NCBI RefSeq assembly: GCF_004295795.1
Contig: NZ_SEBR01000002.1
Coordinates: forward strand, 62,001-126,000
DNA from: Flavobacterium sp.
Lineage (GTDB): Bacteria; Bacteroidota; Bacteroidia; Flavobacteriales; Flavobacteriaceae
Direction: 5' to 3'
Length of the DNA stretch: 64,000 nucleotides
This document shows, one piece after another, positions 17,474-27,103 of this stretch; the stretch's first letter is position 1; every line of letters begins with the position of its first letter. The notes beneath the pieces are model-generated. The model was not told the DNA's origin. It ran no database searches and saw only the letters and a list, made by a program, of their open reading frames with translations. Position numbers and translations under genes: made by a program.

Positions 17474-18634
17474 TTAGCGCTTTTCGATTAATGCCTTGAC
17501 CTGAGCTTTCAATTCGTCTATCTCTTTTTGCTGCTGAATCAGATAAAGCGTGAGTTCCTCGATTTTTTCCTGTTGGATTTTCGCCATGTTGCCCAGTTCG
17601 ATCCCGTCGCGTTTTACCTCGGCTGCCGATGGCACGTTTGGCAAGTGTCCGTTCTCGTCTATGAATCTCTTTACTTCGGATAACGGTTTCAGGTCGTAGT
17701 CTTCCTCGAACACATAATCGGCCCAAGTTCCGCCTGAGGTCAAATTGACACGGACTTCCTCGGTAAGGATTCCACCTTTGACGAATAAATTATAGTTGCT
17801 TACGCTTACGCCTCCGGCTGTCGTCGGGAAGGCTCCAAACGCAGTCGATGAATTTCCGCCAATGCCTACTTTTCCGTGAAACTTCAATTGGTCGGCGGTA
17901 AAATCTCCCCAAATCAAAGGATTGGCCGTGCTGGAATTGTCGATGTACAGCTTTCGCGAAGTCGTTTCGTTCTTTCCCGCTTCAGATCCAAGGAAAACGC
18001 TGTATTCGCCTGTCGCATTCTGTCCTGCCCCAAAGCCAATGTAGGTATTGCCCAAAGCTGTCGTTGTCGCGTTTCCGGCCGCGTGTCCTATAAAAATATT
18101 TCCGCCACCCGAACTCAGGTTATAACCACTGGCGTTTCCAAGGCAAATATTCCAGCCGCCAGACGTGTTGTTGTATCCGGCAGCATGTCCAAAAAACAGG
18201 TTTTCGATGCCTGTCGTGTTTAGAGCGCCCGATTGATTGCCGAGAAACGTATTGGTGTACCCCGTCGTGTTCGATCCTCCGGCATTGGAGCCGACGAAAA
18301 CATTGTAATAACCGGTCGTGGTTTTGGTTCCGGAAAGATTCCCGAAGAACGAATTATCGCTTCCGCTGTAAACGCCCGCGACCACAGTGCTTCCACCAAC
18401 AGTTGCCCTTCCCGCCTGATGTCCGAAAAACGAATTGTTGCGGCCTTTTTCCTTGTTCACGATATTTCGGCCGGCTTCCACACCAAAGAAAGTGTTGAAA
18501 TAACTGTCGCCAAATTGGATTCCGTTGTCTGTTCCTCCGCCAGTACAATTCGCATATTCATCAATGGTTTGCGCCTGTGCGGACATTCCGGCGAACAATA
18601 GTGCCGCCAAACAAAATTTGAAATTTGTTTTCAT
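17474..18634 (-). CDS. Secreted tail-fibre/trimeric-head-like repeat protein
   Basis: A 386-residue exported protein. The signal peptide is MKTNFKFCLAALLFAGMSAQAQ. Residues 40-225 carry about nine imperfect repeats of roughly 24 residues built on N-x-F-F-G-x-x-A-G (NSFFGHQAG, NVFVGSNAG, NIFIGHAAG), as in trimeric autotransporter heads and phage tail fibres. The C-terminal part has the Bacteroidota motif FEEDYDLKPLSEVKRFI, ENGHLPNVPSAAEV, then a coiled coil (KIEELTLYLIQQQKEIDEL). It ends on the coiled coil and has no T9SS domain. It is the first gene of an operon with the VWA protein. I infer a trimeric surface fibre; function untested. Confidence 0.82.
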   Translation of the reverse strand: MKTNFKFCLAALLFAGMSAQAQTIDEYANCTGGGTDNGIQFGDSYFNTFFGVEAGRNIVNKEKGRNNSFFGHQAGRATVGGSTVVAGVYSGSDNSFFGNLSGTKTTTGYYNVFVGSNAGGSNTTGYTNTFLGNQSGALNTTGIENLFFGHAAGYNNTSGGWNICLGNASGYNLSSGGGNIFIGHAAGNATTTALGNTYIGFGAGQNATGEYSVFLGSEAGKNETTSRKLYIDNSSTANPLIWGDFTADQLKFHGKVGIGGNSSTAFGAFPTTAGGVSVSNYNLFVKGGILTEEVRVNLTSGGTWADYVFEEDYDLKPLSEVKRFIDENGHLPNVPSAAEVKRDGIELGNMAKIQQEKIEELTLYLIQQQKEIDELKAQVKALIEKR

Positions 18635-18910
18635 AAGATATTGATTAAGTTAAAAATTCGCAAGGGTGTTCCATTGTGAAAATGCTGGTTTTCAGTTGGA
18701 TGAATGGGGAAAGGTGTTTTTGGAATACGGCTAAGCTATAACTATTTTCTCGCCGATAATCGGGATTCGGCATTATTCTCGATTTGTCATAACTGCGAGC
18801 CGATAATCGATATTTGCTATCAAGTTGTTAAAAATTTTGTAAGAAATTTTCCCTCCGAGATACTATTTCAGTTATTTGCCGTTCTCAATCAAAACCAAAC
18901 CAATCAACAA

Positions 18911-21724
18911 ATGGCGAAATTCTATCTCGTTGTTCTGGCGCTTCTTGCCGGATTTGGCGTCTATGGCCAAAACTCAATCACAATCAAAGGGAAAATCATC
19001 GAAGACAAGACCAAATTGCCGTTGGAATCGGTGACGGTCTACATGGCTTCGGCTAAAGATTCAACGGTCATCGACTACACGGTGACTGACAAAAGTGGCG
19101 CGTTTTCGTTCACTACCCGCAAGACCGACAAGCCGGTTTTCTTCAAGGTTTCCTTTATCGGATTCCAGAATATCGAAAAGACGTATGACAAAGGATTGTC
19201 CGAAAACATCGATTACGGCGTCATGAAAATGGAAGAATCGGGCACGATGCTCAACGATGTCGTGGTAAAGTCCGAAGCGCCGCCAATCCGCATCAAGAAC
19301 GATACTTTGGAATTCAACGCGGCTTCGTTCAAAGTTCGTCCGGACGCTAACGTCGAGACGCTACTCAAACAATTGCCCGGAGTCGAAATCGACAACGAAG
19401 GCAAGATTACCGTGAACGGAAAAGAAGTCAACCAGATTCTCGTAAACGGAAAGCCGTTTTTCGACAAGGACGGAAAAGTCGCGCTGCAAAACCTTCCGAG
19501 CGACATCATCAACAAAGTCCAGATCACCGATACGAAGACCAAAAAAGAAGAATTGTCGGGCGAAAAATCGAGTTCGAACAACGCGAGTATCAACCTCACG
19601 ATAGACGAGGAAAAGAACAAAGGCTTCTTTGGAAAGATAAACGGCGGTTACGGCACCGACGACCGTTATGAATCGAGTCTGATGCTCAATTATTTCAATA
19701 ATAAGCGCAAGGTTTCCGTGCTCGCATCGGCCAACAACATCAACTCGACCGGATTCACCATGAACGAGATTTTCGATTCGATGGGCGGCGGCCGAAGTTA
19801 TTCGGTGTGGACGAACGACAACGGCTCTTTCGGAATCAACAACATGCAATTCGGCGGTGGAAACGGGATCACGACTTCGCAACTCGTCGGACTCAATTAC
19901 GGGGACGAACCGTTCAAGGGTTTCACGACCAACGGCAGTTATTTCTACAACGCGGCCAAAACCGAAAACACGAACCGCACACAGGAAACCACGTTTTTGA
20001 ACAGTGGAAGTTTCCGTACCGATTCGAATTCGCGCACGATAAGCGACCGTTCGGGGCACAATTTCAACTTCGAGTTCGAGTACAAGCTCGATTCGCTTAC
20101 GACAATTTCGGTGAGTCCGAAAATCGTGAAAGGCTATTCTTTCAATTCCAACAAAGGCGCATCGGTCACAACCGAAGAAAACGGCAGGATTTCCAGAGAA
20201 ACGACGCGCGACAACTACGACGACGGCGATACGCAAACCATCGGCGCAAACGTGTATGTAAACCGCGCTTTCAAACGCAAAGGCCGATTCATGAGTTTGT
20301 GGATCAACGACGAACACAGCAAGAACAACAACACGAACAGAAACCTTTCCACGAACACGTTCTACCGCGATTCGGATGAAGATGGCATTACCGACGGAAT
20401 CGAAACCGACAACCGAAACCAGAAAAGACACGACAAAAACGGTCAGGATCGCTTCAACGCCGGCCTGGAATATTCGGAACCCTTGCGCGATTCCATAAGC
20501 ATAAAAGTGCAGTTGGAGTTTGAGAAAAATCAGGATATTTCCAACAGACGCACTTTCGATTTCGATCCGGGATCACAGACTTACTCGCTTTTCAACGATT
20601 CCATCACGAACTATCTGCGTTCGGGCACGAGAAGAATTACACCATTGGCAGGTTTCAGCATCAACAAGAAAGTGATCAACCTGAGTGCGACGGTCGGAAC
20701 TTCAGTCTATAAATTCGATGCCAATTCGAATTATCTGGGACAACAGGTTGCCATCAGTCAGGAAAGAATTTATCCTCAGGCGAATCTTTGGGGCGGAATC
20801 AACTTCAGCAAATCGCGCAATCTTTGGATCAATTACAGCTTTGACGTGAATTTTCCTTCGGCAGCCCAAATTCTTCCGGTGACCGATGTCTCGAATCCGT
20901 TGAGTACGCAAACGGGGAATCCGTTCCTGAGTCCGAACAAATCGCATTACACTTACATCAGTTTGCGCGATTACGACTTTGCGACCAAATCAGGCTGGAG
21001 CATTTACGCCGGCGGGAATTTCTTCGAAAGCCAGGTCGTTTCCTCGACAACTTACGATTCGAGCCGAAAAGCCTCGACGACTTACACCAACGTTTCGGGC
21101 AACAACAATTTGTGGTTTGGCGGAAACTGGAGCCGCACGATCAAGCACGAGGCGCATTCGTACCGTTTTGGCGTCGGAATGAGCGGTGGTTTCAACCGCA
21201 ACCAAGGTTTTGTGGAAGGTGAATTGTTCGACGCGAAGTCGGTCAGGGTTTCGCCTCGCGTGACTTTCAATTACGATTACGGCGAACTTTTGTCGATCGG
21301 GCCGCGTTACGACTTCACTTACAACGAGACGGATTATACGAATTTCCTGACTGACAAACAATCTAACGTGACTCACAAATTCACGCTTCAAACCACGAGC
21401 TACTGGCCAAAAAAAGTGGTTTTCGGAAACGATTTCACTTACACTTACAACACAAACATCGCCGACGGTTTCAAGAAAGATTTCTATCTATGGAACGTAA
21501 GCCTGGGCTACAATTTCTTTGGCGACCAATTGCTTTTCAAGGTAAAGGTCTACGACATGCTCAACCAGAACCAAAATACGACGCGTAGTATTTCGGCCAC
21601 ATATATACGCGATGAGGAAAATATTGTGCTAAAACGGTACGCGATGTTTTCTCTTACCTATAAACTCGATAAATTCGCAGGCAAGAAGAAAGAAGGCGGA
21701 AGACGCTTTTTTATGTTTGACTAA
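18911..21724 (+). CDS. TonB-dependent-receptor-like outer membrane beta-barrel protein
   Basis: A 937-residue outer-membrane protein. It has a signal peptide (MAKFYLVVLALLAGFGVYGQ), a CarboxypepD_reg-like domain at 23-105 (ITIKGKIIEDKTKLPLESVTV) and a plug-like domain at 115-235 (LLKQLPGVEIDNEGKITVNG, PSDIINKVQI). A long beta-barrel follows, ending in a short basic tail and a terminal Phe-Asp. This order defines the Bacteroidota outer membrane beta-barrel family related to TonB receptors. The cargo is unknown. I chose the ATG at 18911 because the signal peptide starts there; the upstream extension has none. It is followed after 11 nt by a small gene. Confidence 0.9.
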   Translation: MAKFYLVVLALLAGFGVYGQNSITIKGKIIEDKTKLPLESVTVYMASAKDSTVIDYTVTDKSGAFSFTTRKTDKPVFFKVSFIGFQNIEKTYDKGLSENIDYGVMKMEESGTMLNDVVVKSEAPPIRIKNDTLEFNAASFKVRPDANVETLLKQLPGVEIDNEGKITVNGKEVNQILVNGKPFFDKDGKVALQNLPSDIINKVQITDTKTKKEELSGEKSSSNNASINLTIDEEKNKGFFGKINGGYGTDDRYESSLMLNYFNNKRKVSVLASANNINSTGFTMNEIFDSMGGGRSYSVWTNDNGSFGINNMQFGGGNGITTSQLVGLNYGDEPFKGFTTNGSYFYNAAKTENTNRTQETTFLNSGSFRTDSNSRTISDRSGHNFNFEFEYKLDSLTTISVSPKIVKGYSFNSNKGASVTTEENGRISRETTRDNYDDGDTQTIGANVYVNRAFKRKGRFMSLWINDEHSKNNNTNRNLSTNTFYRDSDEDGITDGIETDNRNQKRHDKNGQDRFNAGLEYSEPLRDSISIKVQLEFEKNQDISNRRTFDFDPGSQTYSLFNDSITNYLRSGTRRITPLAGFSINKKVINLSATVGTSVYKFDANSNYLGQQVAISQERIYPQANLWGGINFSKSRNLWINYSFDVNFPSAAQILPVTDVSNPLSTQTGNPFLSPNKSHYTYISLRDYDFATKSGWSIYAGGNFFESQVVSSTTYDSSRKASTTYTNVSGNNNLWFGGNWSRTIKHEAHSYRFGVGMSGGFNRNQGFVEGELFDAKSVRVSPRVTFNYDYGELLSIGPRYDFTYNETDYTNFLTDKQSNVTHKFTLQTTSYWPKKVVFGNDFTYTYNTNIADGFKKDFYLWNVSLGYNFFGDQLLFKVKVYDMLNQNQNTTRSISATYIRDEENIVLKRYAMFSLTYKLDKFAGKKKEGGRRFFMFD

Positions 21725-21735
21725 CACTTTGATTT

Positions 21736-22212
21736 ATGAAACTGACAGGGAAATTTGAAAGGAATACGGTTAGATTATTTGATGGACAGACACTTTACGG
21801 ATCGATTGATTTCAGTGCCGAAAGAGCTTTCCAGGCCGATATTTTCGTGTATTCGGACAGGTTTCACGTTGGCCCGAAATCTGAAACAGACAAGGATTTG
21901 GTCGTAACCAAAGGCGATAAGGCCTTGTTTGCTTTTCGCTTCGACAAACTTTGGGGCGGAGCCGAAATCGAGTCGCAAGGCCACGAAAACGGATACGAAG
22001 TCAAAGGCCGTTGGTTCAAGCCCGGAACGCGACTGATCGATCAGGACGACAAAGATCTCGTGACGATCGTTTCGCACGAAACCACGAATTCAGTAGAAGT
22101 TACCGTTTTTGAGAAAATCGAGCCCGTGATGGTTTTGTCAGCGCTTTATTATCATTTATACGCTTCTGGCTCGAAGACTTTTTCGGCCATTTTGGGAGCG
22201 GCGATTATTTAA
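21736..22212 (+). CDS. Hypothetical protein downstream of the outer-membrane receptor
   Basis: A 158-residue protein predicted to be mostly beta, without signal peptide. It begins MKLTGKFERNTVRLFDGQ and contains repeated short strands (IFVYSDRFHVGP, ALFAFRFDKLWGGAEIE). The C-terminal 20 residues are hydrophobic. It lies 11 nt after the receptor gene and is probably cotranscribed. It might be a scramblase/LURP-like beta-barrel, but this is only an impression from the strand pattern. Function unknown. Confidence 0.75.
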   Translation: MKLTGKFERNTVRLFDGQTLYGSIDFSAERAFQADIFVYSDRFHVGPKSETDKDLVVTKGDKALFAFRFDKLWGGAEIESQGHENGYEVKGRWFKPGTRLIDQDDKDLVTIVSHETTNSVEVTVFEKIEPVMVLSALYYHLYASGSKTFSAILGAAII

Positions 22213-22244
22213 TTAATAATGAATAGTTAATAATGAATAATTAG

Positions 22245-22274
22245 AGCCACGGTGATTTGATCGTGGTTTTTTTT
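22245..22274 (+). terminator. Intrinsic terminator
   Basis: CCACG, loop GTGATTTGAT, CGTGG, then eight T. It follows the gene ending at 22212. The intervening 22213-22244 is an AT-rich repeat (TAATAATGAATAGT-like). Confidence 0.7.
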
Positions 22275-22315
22275 GTGACTGTCGCGATATGGATTCATGC
22301 GCACACAAAGAAGAT

Positions 22316-22717
22316 TCACTCAAACATCTTGCGTTTAAGATCAGCAAATTCCGCATCGGTAATGACGCCTTTTCGCTTGAGTTCGTGAAGTTGTTCGAGC
22401 AATAGCAAAGGATCTTCGCCTTCAAAGCCGTTTTCTATCAGATAGCGAAAGGTCGTCAGTTCGGCTTCAAGTTTTCTTTGATTCGCCGTTTTGGTTACCA
22501 AAAGAATCAATCCGATTATGAAAAGCACAAGTCCGAAAGCGGCCACGATCAAAAACGCTATTTGAGGTGACTCGAATTCCTCGCTTCGGTTGAGGTTGAG
22601 TGCATTCTGAATACTTTCGATGCGTCGCTCGCAATTGAATTGTGACAGACCCAACACTGAAACGACCAGGATCGCAACTCCGGTCAACTGCAATAAAACG
22701 CCAAAGATTTTTTTCAT
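22316..22717 (-). CDS. Membrane protein with C-terminal SHOCT motif
   Basis: A 133-residue protein with two hydrophobic helices (residues 5-25 and 50-73), a short linker and a C-terminal SHOCT-type helical hairpin (PLLLLEQLHELKRKGVITD, DAEFADLKRKMFE). SHOCT domains are common oligomerisation tails on small membrane proteins. I take the ATG at 22717 (MKKIFGVLLQLTGV); the open extension to 22765 is hydrophilic and probably untranslated. Function unknown. Confidence 0.8.
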   Translation of the reverse strand: MKKIFGVLLQLTGVAILVVSVLGLSQFNCERRIESIQNALNLNRSEEFESPQIAFLIVAAFGLVLFIIGLILLVTKTANQRKLEAELTTFRYLIENGFEGEDPLLLLEQLHELKRKGVITDAEFADLKRKMFE

Positions 22718-22798
22718 CCGATAGTAAAAATGCTTGTTGTGGCCATTAAGGATTCGGCCGTTCACGCGAATGTCGGCAAATCGAGCAAAACGGCAAGA

Positions 22799-23584
22799 TT
22801 ATGGGCACTTTTTTTCCGAAAGCAAACTTCCCGCTTCGGCATAACCCAAAGCCAGCGCCTTTTTGAGATCGGAACAATAATCGCCCGAAATTTTGAAGTT
22901 GATGCGATACAAAGCGCGGTCATAAACGGCTTCGGGATCGTTCGGACGCAATTTTACGGCGAGGTCGAAATCTGAAAGCGCGGTTTTGTCCTTGAGTTTT
23001 TCCTTGCACAAAGCGCGGCTCAAATACAGATCACCATCGTTCGGATCGATCGTGAGCGCTCGGTCGAAATCAGATTTTGCCTCGGCGAACATTTCGAGTT
23101 GGAAATAAAGATAACCGCGGTTGACGTAAGCCTGCGAGTTCATCGGATTCAAACCGATGCAAGCCGTGTAGCCGTTTATCGCACCTTTCTTGTCCTCGGT
23201 AAGCGACTTCACGTAAGCCAGATTGAAATGGCCTTTGTATTCGCGAGTGTTTAGCTTTACGCAAGTCGCGTAATCGGCAATGGCTTGGTCGAATTCGCTG
23301 CGTCTTTCGTGCAAAAGTCCGCGGCTGAAAAAGGCTTGATAAGAATTTGGATCGAGCTCGATCGCTTTGTCGTAATCCTTTAGCGCATCGGTTCCCATTT
23401 CGTCGATCTTGGCCTTCCAATAACCGCGTTTCTGGTAATAATCGACATTTGGGTTTATCTTGATTTTTTCGTCGAGTTCGGCAATGTTCTTCAGGACTTG
23501 ATCTTTCGAGAAGCTTTGCGCCAGACTCGATTGCGCGCCAAAAAGCAGCGCACCAAGCACGCAGAGTAGTAGATTTGTTTTCAT
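22799..23584 (-). CDS. Exported tetratricopeptide-repeat protein
   Basis: A 261-residue periplasmic or outer-membrane-associated protein. A signal peptide (MKTNLLLCVLGALLFGAQSSLA) is followed by about six TPR units: YQKRGYWKAKIDEMG, AIELDPNSYQAFFSRG, ACIGLNPMNSQAYVNRG, ALTIDPNDGDLYLSRAL and others. TPR arrays mediate protein-protein contacts; the partner is unknown. It lies upstream of the SHOCT protein on the same strand, 81 nt away. Confidence 0.88.
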   Translation of the reverse strand: MKTNLLLCVLGALLFGAQSSLAQSFSKDQVLKNIAELDEKIKINPNVDYYQKRGYWKAKIDEMGTDALKDYDKAIELDPNSYQAFFSRGLLHERRSEFDQAIADYATCVKLNTREYKGHFNLAYVKSLTEDKKGAINGYTACIGLNPMNSQAYVNRGYLYFQLEMFAEAKSDFDRALTIDPNDGDLYLSRALCKEKLKDKTALSDFDLAVKLRPNDPEAVYDRALYRINFKISGDYCSDLKKALALGYAEAGSLLSEKKCP

Positions 23585-23876
23585 TCAGGGCAGAATTATG
23601 GTGCGAAGTAACACAAATTTTCGCAATTGGCCTTTCTCATCGCGTGATAGTCGACGAAATCCCAAATAGGTGAAACGAGAAGCGAAGCGGTAAAGTGCGG
23701 TTCACAATTTTGTTTGGCCGGCAGAAATAAAAAATCGCGGGTGAAATGCGCCCGCGATTGATAGTATTTTAGATTTTTCGGATTGTCAGTTGCTGATTCG
23801 ATTCCTCAAGACTGATAGCTACTGTGACTGGATTTGGATTTTGAGGTTCGGAATTTGGAATTGAGATTTTCCAAGG
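23585..23876. other. Intergenic stretch, no gene seen
   Basis: This 292-bp gap separates two minus-strand units. Apart from the terminator hairpin at 23733-23759 it holds no convincing coding frame or RNA. Confidence 0.6.
23724..23759 (-). terminator. Intrinsic terminator of the lemA operon
   Basis: AATCGCGGG (23733-23741) pairs perfectly with CCCGCGATT (23751-23759). On the minus strand a T run follows. Confidence 0.8.
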
Positions 23877-24662
23877 TTACCAACTTCCACCGGCGCCGCC
23901 TCCGGAGAAACCTCCGCCTCCAAAGCCGCCACCGAAACCTCCGCCGCCGCCTCCGAATCCGCCGCCTGAAGAACTTCCGCCTCCAAAACCGCCTCTTCCC
24001 AAGCTCGATAAAATCAGGATGTCGGCCAAATCGACACCGCCGCCTCTTCCGCCGCGACCGCCGCCTCCGCGACCTTTCACGATTGCGATGATGACGAAGA
24101 TGACGATAAAGAAAATGATGATGCCAATAAAACCGGCCGGGCCGTCGTCACTTTTTCTAGTGCCTTTGTATTTGCCTTTGAGTACGTCGAAAATCGCGTC
24201 GGCACCTTTGTCCAGACCTTGGTAATAACTTCCGGCCTTGAACTCGGGAATGATGACATTTCTTGTAAGTTCGCCCGTGATTCCGGCTGTTAGTCTGTCT
24301 TCGACGCCATAACCCGGAGCGATCCAGATTCGGCGTTCCTTGACCGCGAGCAAAATGAAAACGCCGTTGTCTTCTTTGGCTTGTCCGACGCCCCATTCGT
24401 GTCCCCATTTTGGAGCCAGAATGCCAATGTCTTCGCCGTTTATCGTCGGAGTTATCACCACGACGATCTGCGTGGTCGTCGAATCGGAATACCGAACGAG
24501 TTTTTGCTCTAGCTGGTTTTTTTCATCCGGACTCAACAAATTGGCGTCATCGTAAACGCTCGTCTGGAAACTTGGTTTTTCGGGAATCTTGAACTGGGCG
24601 AAACCAATCGCTGTCAGCAATAGGAGCAACGGCAAAATCGCCTTTTGGAACAATCTGCGCAT
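23877..24662 (-). CDS. TPM-domain membrane protein (YgcG-like)
   Basis: A 261-residue protein with a signal peptide (MRRLFQKAILPLLLLLTAIGFAQ) and a TPM domain at 32-170 (VYDDANLLSPDEKNQLEQKL, TQIVVVITPTINGEDI, NGVFILLAVKERRIWI). A membrane helix at about 180-200 and a very Gly-rich, Ser-containing tail complete it, as in YgcG/BatE-like proteins. TPM domains have been described as phosphatases or assembly factors. It is the last gene of a LemA-TPM-TPM operon, overlapping the previous gene by one base. Confidence 0.92.
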   Translation of the reverse strand: MRRLFQKAILPLLLLLTAIGFAQFKIPEKPSFQTSVYDDANLLSPDEKNQLEQKLVRYSDSTTTQIVVVITPTINGEDIGILAPKWGHEWGVGQAKEDNGVFILLAVKERRIWIAPGYGVEDRLTAGITGELTRNVIIPEFKAGSYYQGLDKGADAIFDVLKGKYKGTRKSDDGPAGFIGIIIFFIVIFVIIAIVKGRGGGGRGGRGGGVDLADILILSSLGRGGFGGGSSSGGGFGGGGGGFGGGFGGGGFSGGGAGGSW

Positions 24663-25099
24663 CAGCTTCTTGAGATTTCGTTAGACAATTCGTCCGTGTC
24701 GCCTTCTTCCCAAGGGAAAAACTGCTGTAAACGCTCGCCCGCCCGGGCAATTCCTTCTACGAGACCTTGCTTGAAATCGCCTTTTTTGAAATGGCTTTGC
24801 ATCACGTCTTTGGTACAATCCCAAAAATCATCCTCGACAGCCGCGTCAATCCCGGAGTCGCCGAGAATGACAAAATGTCTGTCATCGGCAGCGATGTAGA
24901 TCAAAACGCCGTTTCTCAATGCTGTCGCGTCCATTCCCAACTCGTGGAAAACTTCGGTCGCGCGCTTGAAGTGGTCGGCGTTCGTGTGCTTTTCGATGTG
25001 CACGCGAATCTCGCCCGAAGTTTCTTTTTCGGCCAACTTGATCGCGTCGATTACCGCGCGTTCGTCGTCTTGACTCAGCAAATCCCGAACTTCCGTCAT
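24662..25099 (-). CDS. TPM-domain protein, soluble type
   Basis: A 145-residue protein consisting of one TPM domain (QDDERAVIDAIKLAEKETSG, EIRVHIEKH, NGVLIYIAADDRHFVILGD), without signal peptide or Gly-rich tail. It starts in the last base of lemA's stop codon and ends in the first of the next gene's start, a translationally coupled arrangement. The pairing of a short TPM protein with a long TPM protein behind LemA is common in Bacteroidota. Confidence 0.9.
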   Translation of the reverse strand: MTEVRDLLSQDDERAVIDAIKLAEKETSGEIRVHIEKHTNADHFKRATEVFHELGMDATALRNGVLIYIAADDRHFVILGDSGIDAAVEDDFWDCTKDVMQSHFKKGDFKQGLVEGIARAGERLQQFFPWEEGDTDELSNEISRS

Positions 25100-25680
25100 C
25101 AGAATTTCACTTCTACAGGTTTGTCGGCGCCTTCAGCAGATTTGAAGAACGGTTTTTCCTTGTAACTTCCGAGGAAAAGGTTTCTTGGCGTTCCCAAAAT
25201 GTAGGTGTTGAACTCGCCAACAGTTTCATTGTAACGTGTACGTGCAGTCAAAATCTGGTTTTCTGTGCTCGCCAATTCGTCCTGAAGTTTCAAGAAGTTC
25301 TGGTTCGCTTTCAAGTCTGGATATTTTTCAACCGAAACCAAAAGTCGTCCCAAAGCAGATGAAACGCCAGTTTGCGCTTGTTGGAATTGGTTTAGTTGTT
25401 CCGGAGTGATGTTCGACGGATCGATTTGCACCGAAGTCGCTTTTGCACGAGCTTCGACAACTGCCGTCAAAGTCGATTTTTCGAAATCTGCCGCGCCTTT
25501 TACCGTGTTCACAAGGTTTCCGATGAGGTCGTTGCGACGTTGGTAAGCTGTTTCTACATTTCCCCATTCTTTTTGAGCCGTCTGGTCTTTGCCCAAAGCG
25601 GTGTTTTTCACATTGACGTAATAGAGCAACAAAAGCAGCACGACACCGCCAGCGATAATCCAAGGAAGAAATCTTTTCAT
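25099..25680 (-). CDS. lemA: LemA family protein
   Basis: A 193-residue membrane-anchored protein: one N-terminal helix (FLPWIIAGGVVLLLLLYYVN) followed by the LemA helical domain with NVETAYQRRNDLIGNLVNTV near residue 42 and ARTRYNETVGEFNTYILGTP near 140. LemA-like proteins are widespread and poorly understood, with links to envelope stress and metalloprotease activity. It is first in the LemA-TPM-TPM operon. Confidence 0.95.
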   Translation of the reverse strand: MKRFLPWIIAGGVVLLLLLYYVNVKNTALGKDQTAQKEWGNVETAYQRRNDLIGNLVNTVKGAADFEKSTLTAVVEARAKATSVQIDPSNITPEQLNQFQQAQTGVSSALGRLLVSVEKYPDLKANQNFLKLQDELASTENQILTARTRYNETVGEFNTYILGTPRNLFLGSYKEKPFFKSAEGADKPVEVKF

Positions 25681-25771
25681 TTTGTGTGATTTTTAATTGT
25701 TATTGGTTATTTATTTTTTGTTGGATGACTGTTTATCCGGACGTCGCACTCCAATCAAAACGCGTGCCCAA

Positions 25772-26104
25772 TCACAAACTGTTCTTTATGTCAGTCAGTT
25801 GTTTTTTGATGGCTTCGAGTTTCGAGACGATCTCGTATTTGTCCAACGTCTTCTTTTGGCCTTCCTTGAGATGCGTTTTGGCTCCGTCCAAAGTAAAGCC
25901 GCGTTCTTTGACCAAATGGTAGATCAATTGCAGATTCTTGACGTCTTCGGGTGTAAAAAGCCGGTTTCCCTTGGCGTTCTTCTTGGGTTTGAGAATGTCG
26001 AATTCCTTGTCCCAAAACCGAATCAATGAAGCGTTGACGTTGAATGCCTTGGCGACTTCGCCTATGCTGTAATATCGTTTGTCTGGTGAAAGTGCTATCT
26101 GCAT
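25772..26104 (-). CDS. MerR-family transcriptional regulator
   Basis: A 110-residue DNA-binding protein. The winged helix-turn-helix covers residues 10-75 (KRYYSIGEVAKAFNVN, SLIRFWDKEFDILKPKK, GNRLFTPEDVKNLQLIYHL), followed by a short coiled coil. There is no Cys-containing effector domain, so it belongs to the small MerR group without obvious metal sensing. Its start codon overlaps the stop of the M23 peptidase gene by one base, a coupling typical of Flavobacteria. Confidence 0.92.
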   Translation of the reverse strand: MQIALSPDKRYYSIGEVAKAFNVNASLIRFWDKEFDILKPKKNAKGNRLFTPEDVKNLQLIYHLVKERGFTLDGAKTHLKEGQKKTLDKYEIVSKLEAIKKQLTDIKNSL

Positions 26105-27081
26105 TAATCGAGTGATTGGTTTTCCTGGTTGGCCACTTTGGCGATTTGTACGTATTCGGCGGCCGAAATATTTCCGTAGTAAAAATTCAATGGGTTTACG
26201 ACTTCCCCGTTTTTGTGGACTTCGTAGTGCAAATGTGGCGCTTCGGATCGTCCGGTGCTTCCGACGAAGCCTATCAGGTCGCCGCGTTTGACGCGTTTTC
26301 CGGCGCGAACGTTGTACTTGCTCAAATGTCCGTAAAGCGTTTCGTAGCCGTAGCCGTGACGGATCACGATGTGATTTCCGTAGCCCGATGCCGTATTGTC
26401 GGCGCGTTCCACAACCCCGTCGCCTGTCGAGTAAATAGGCGTTCCTGATTTCGAGGAAAAGTCCATTCCGGCGTGGAATTTCCTGACTTTGGTAAACGGA
26501 TCCGTCCTGTATCCGAAACCCGAAGCGACGGCGCGCAGATTCTCGTTTTTGACAGGTTGGATTGCCGGAATCGCAGCAAGCAACTTGTTCTTTTCCTTGG
26601 CCAATTTGAGTATTTCGTCCAAAGATTTAGATTGGATCGCAAGTTCTTTCGAGATGATGTCGACTCTCTTGGACGTGTTCACGACGAGTTCCGAATTGTC
26701 GAAACCTTCGAGTTCCTTGTATCGGTTAACGCCACCAAAGCCTGCTTTTCGCTGTTCGTCGGGAATTTGGGAAGTGTTGAAATACGTGCGGTAAATGTTG
26801 TTGTCGCGTTCTTCGACACTGGCCAAAACCTCGTCAATCTGGTCCATTTTCTTGTTAAGGATCGAATACCGGATCTTGAAATTCTCGATTTCGCGCGACA
26901 TCAGGCGATCTTTCGGAGTCTCGAAATAAGGTGTGTTCAAAAGCACGATGAAAGCTAACGTCCCGAAACAGGCCGAAGCCAGCAAAAACAAAGCCGCATA
27001 CGCAAACTTCGTGCGCTTCCTGACCTTGATTTTCCTAAACGCCAGATTTTCGGAATCGTAGTAATATTTTACCTTCTTCAT
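26104..27081 (-). CDS. M23-family peptidoglycan endopeptidase
   Basis: A 325-residue envelope protein that would cut peptide cross-links in the cell wall. A membrane anchor lies at about residues 28-50, a coiled-coil region at 65-170, and a LytM/M23 domain at 200-300. The zinc ligands are visible: FHAGMDF (HxxxD) and HLHYEVH (HxH). The domain arrangement matches NlpD/EnvC-type or MepM-like proteins. The gene is upstream of, and coupled to, the MerR regulator. Confidence 0.93.
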   Translation of the reverse strand: MKKVKYYYDSENLAFRKIKVRKRTKFAYAALFLLASACFGTLAFIVLLNTPYFETPKDRLMSREIENFKIRYSILNKKMDQIDEVLASVEERDNNIYRTYFNTSQIPDEQRKAGFGGVNRYKELEGFDNSELVVNTSKRVDIISKELAIQSKSLDEILKLAKEKNKLLAAIPAIQPVKNENLRAVASGFGYRTDPFTKVRKFHAGMDFSSKSGTPIYSTGDGVVERADNTASGYGNHIVIRHGYGYETLYGHLSKYNVRAGKRVKRGDLIGFVGSTGRSEAPHLHYEVHKNGEVVNPLNFYYGNISAAEYVQIAKVANQENQSLD

Positions 27082-27095
27082 GTTTCAAAATATCC

Positions 27096-27103
27096 TATTT
27101 TTG
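27096..27103 (+). promoter_or_regulatory. Possible promoter -7 element of alaS
   Basis: TATTTTTG matches TAnnTTTG. It sits 176 bp before the alaS ATG, which would leave a long leader. No strong -33. Confidence 0.3.

Noticed and set aside
18704..18910. N-terminal extension of the outer-membrane receptor
   Set aside because: The signal peptide begins at the ATG at 18911; the upstream codons have no export signal.
19361..20431. 356-codon minus-strand open frame inside the outer-membrane receptor
   Set aside because: The plus-strand receptor has clear signal peptide, plug and barrel; the opposite frame has repetitive Val/Arg/Phe composition.
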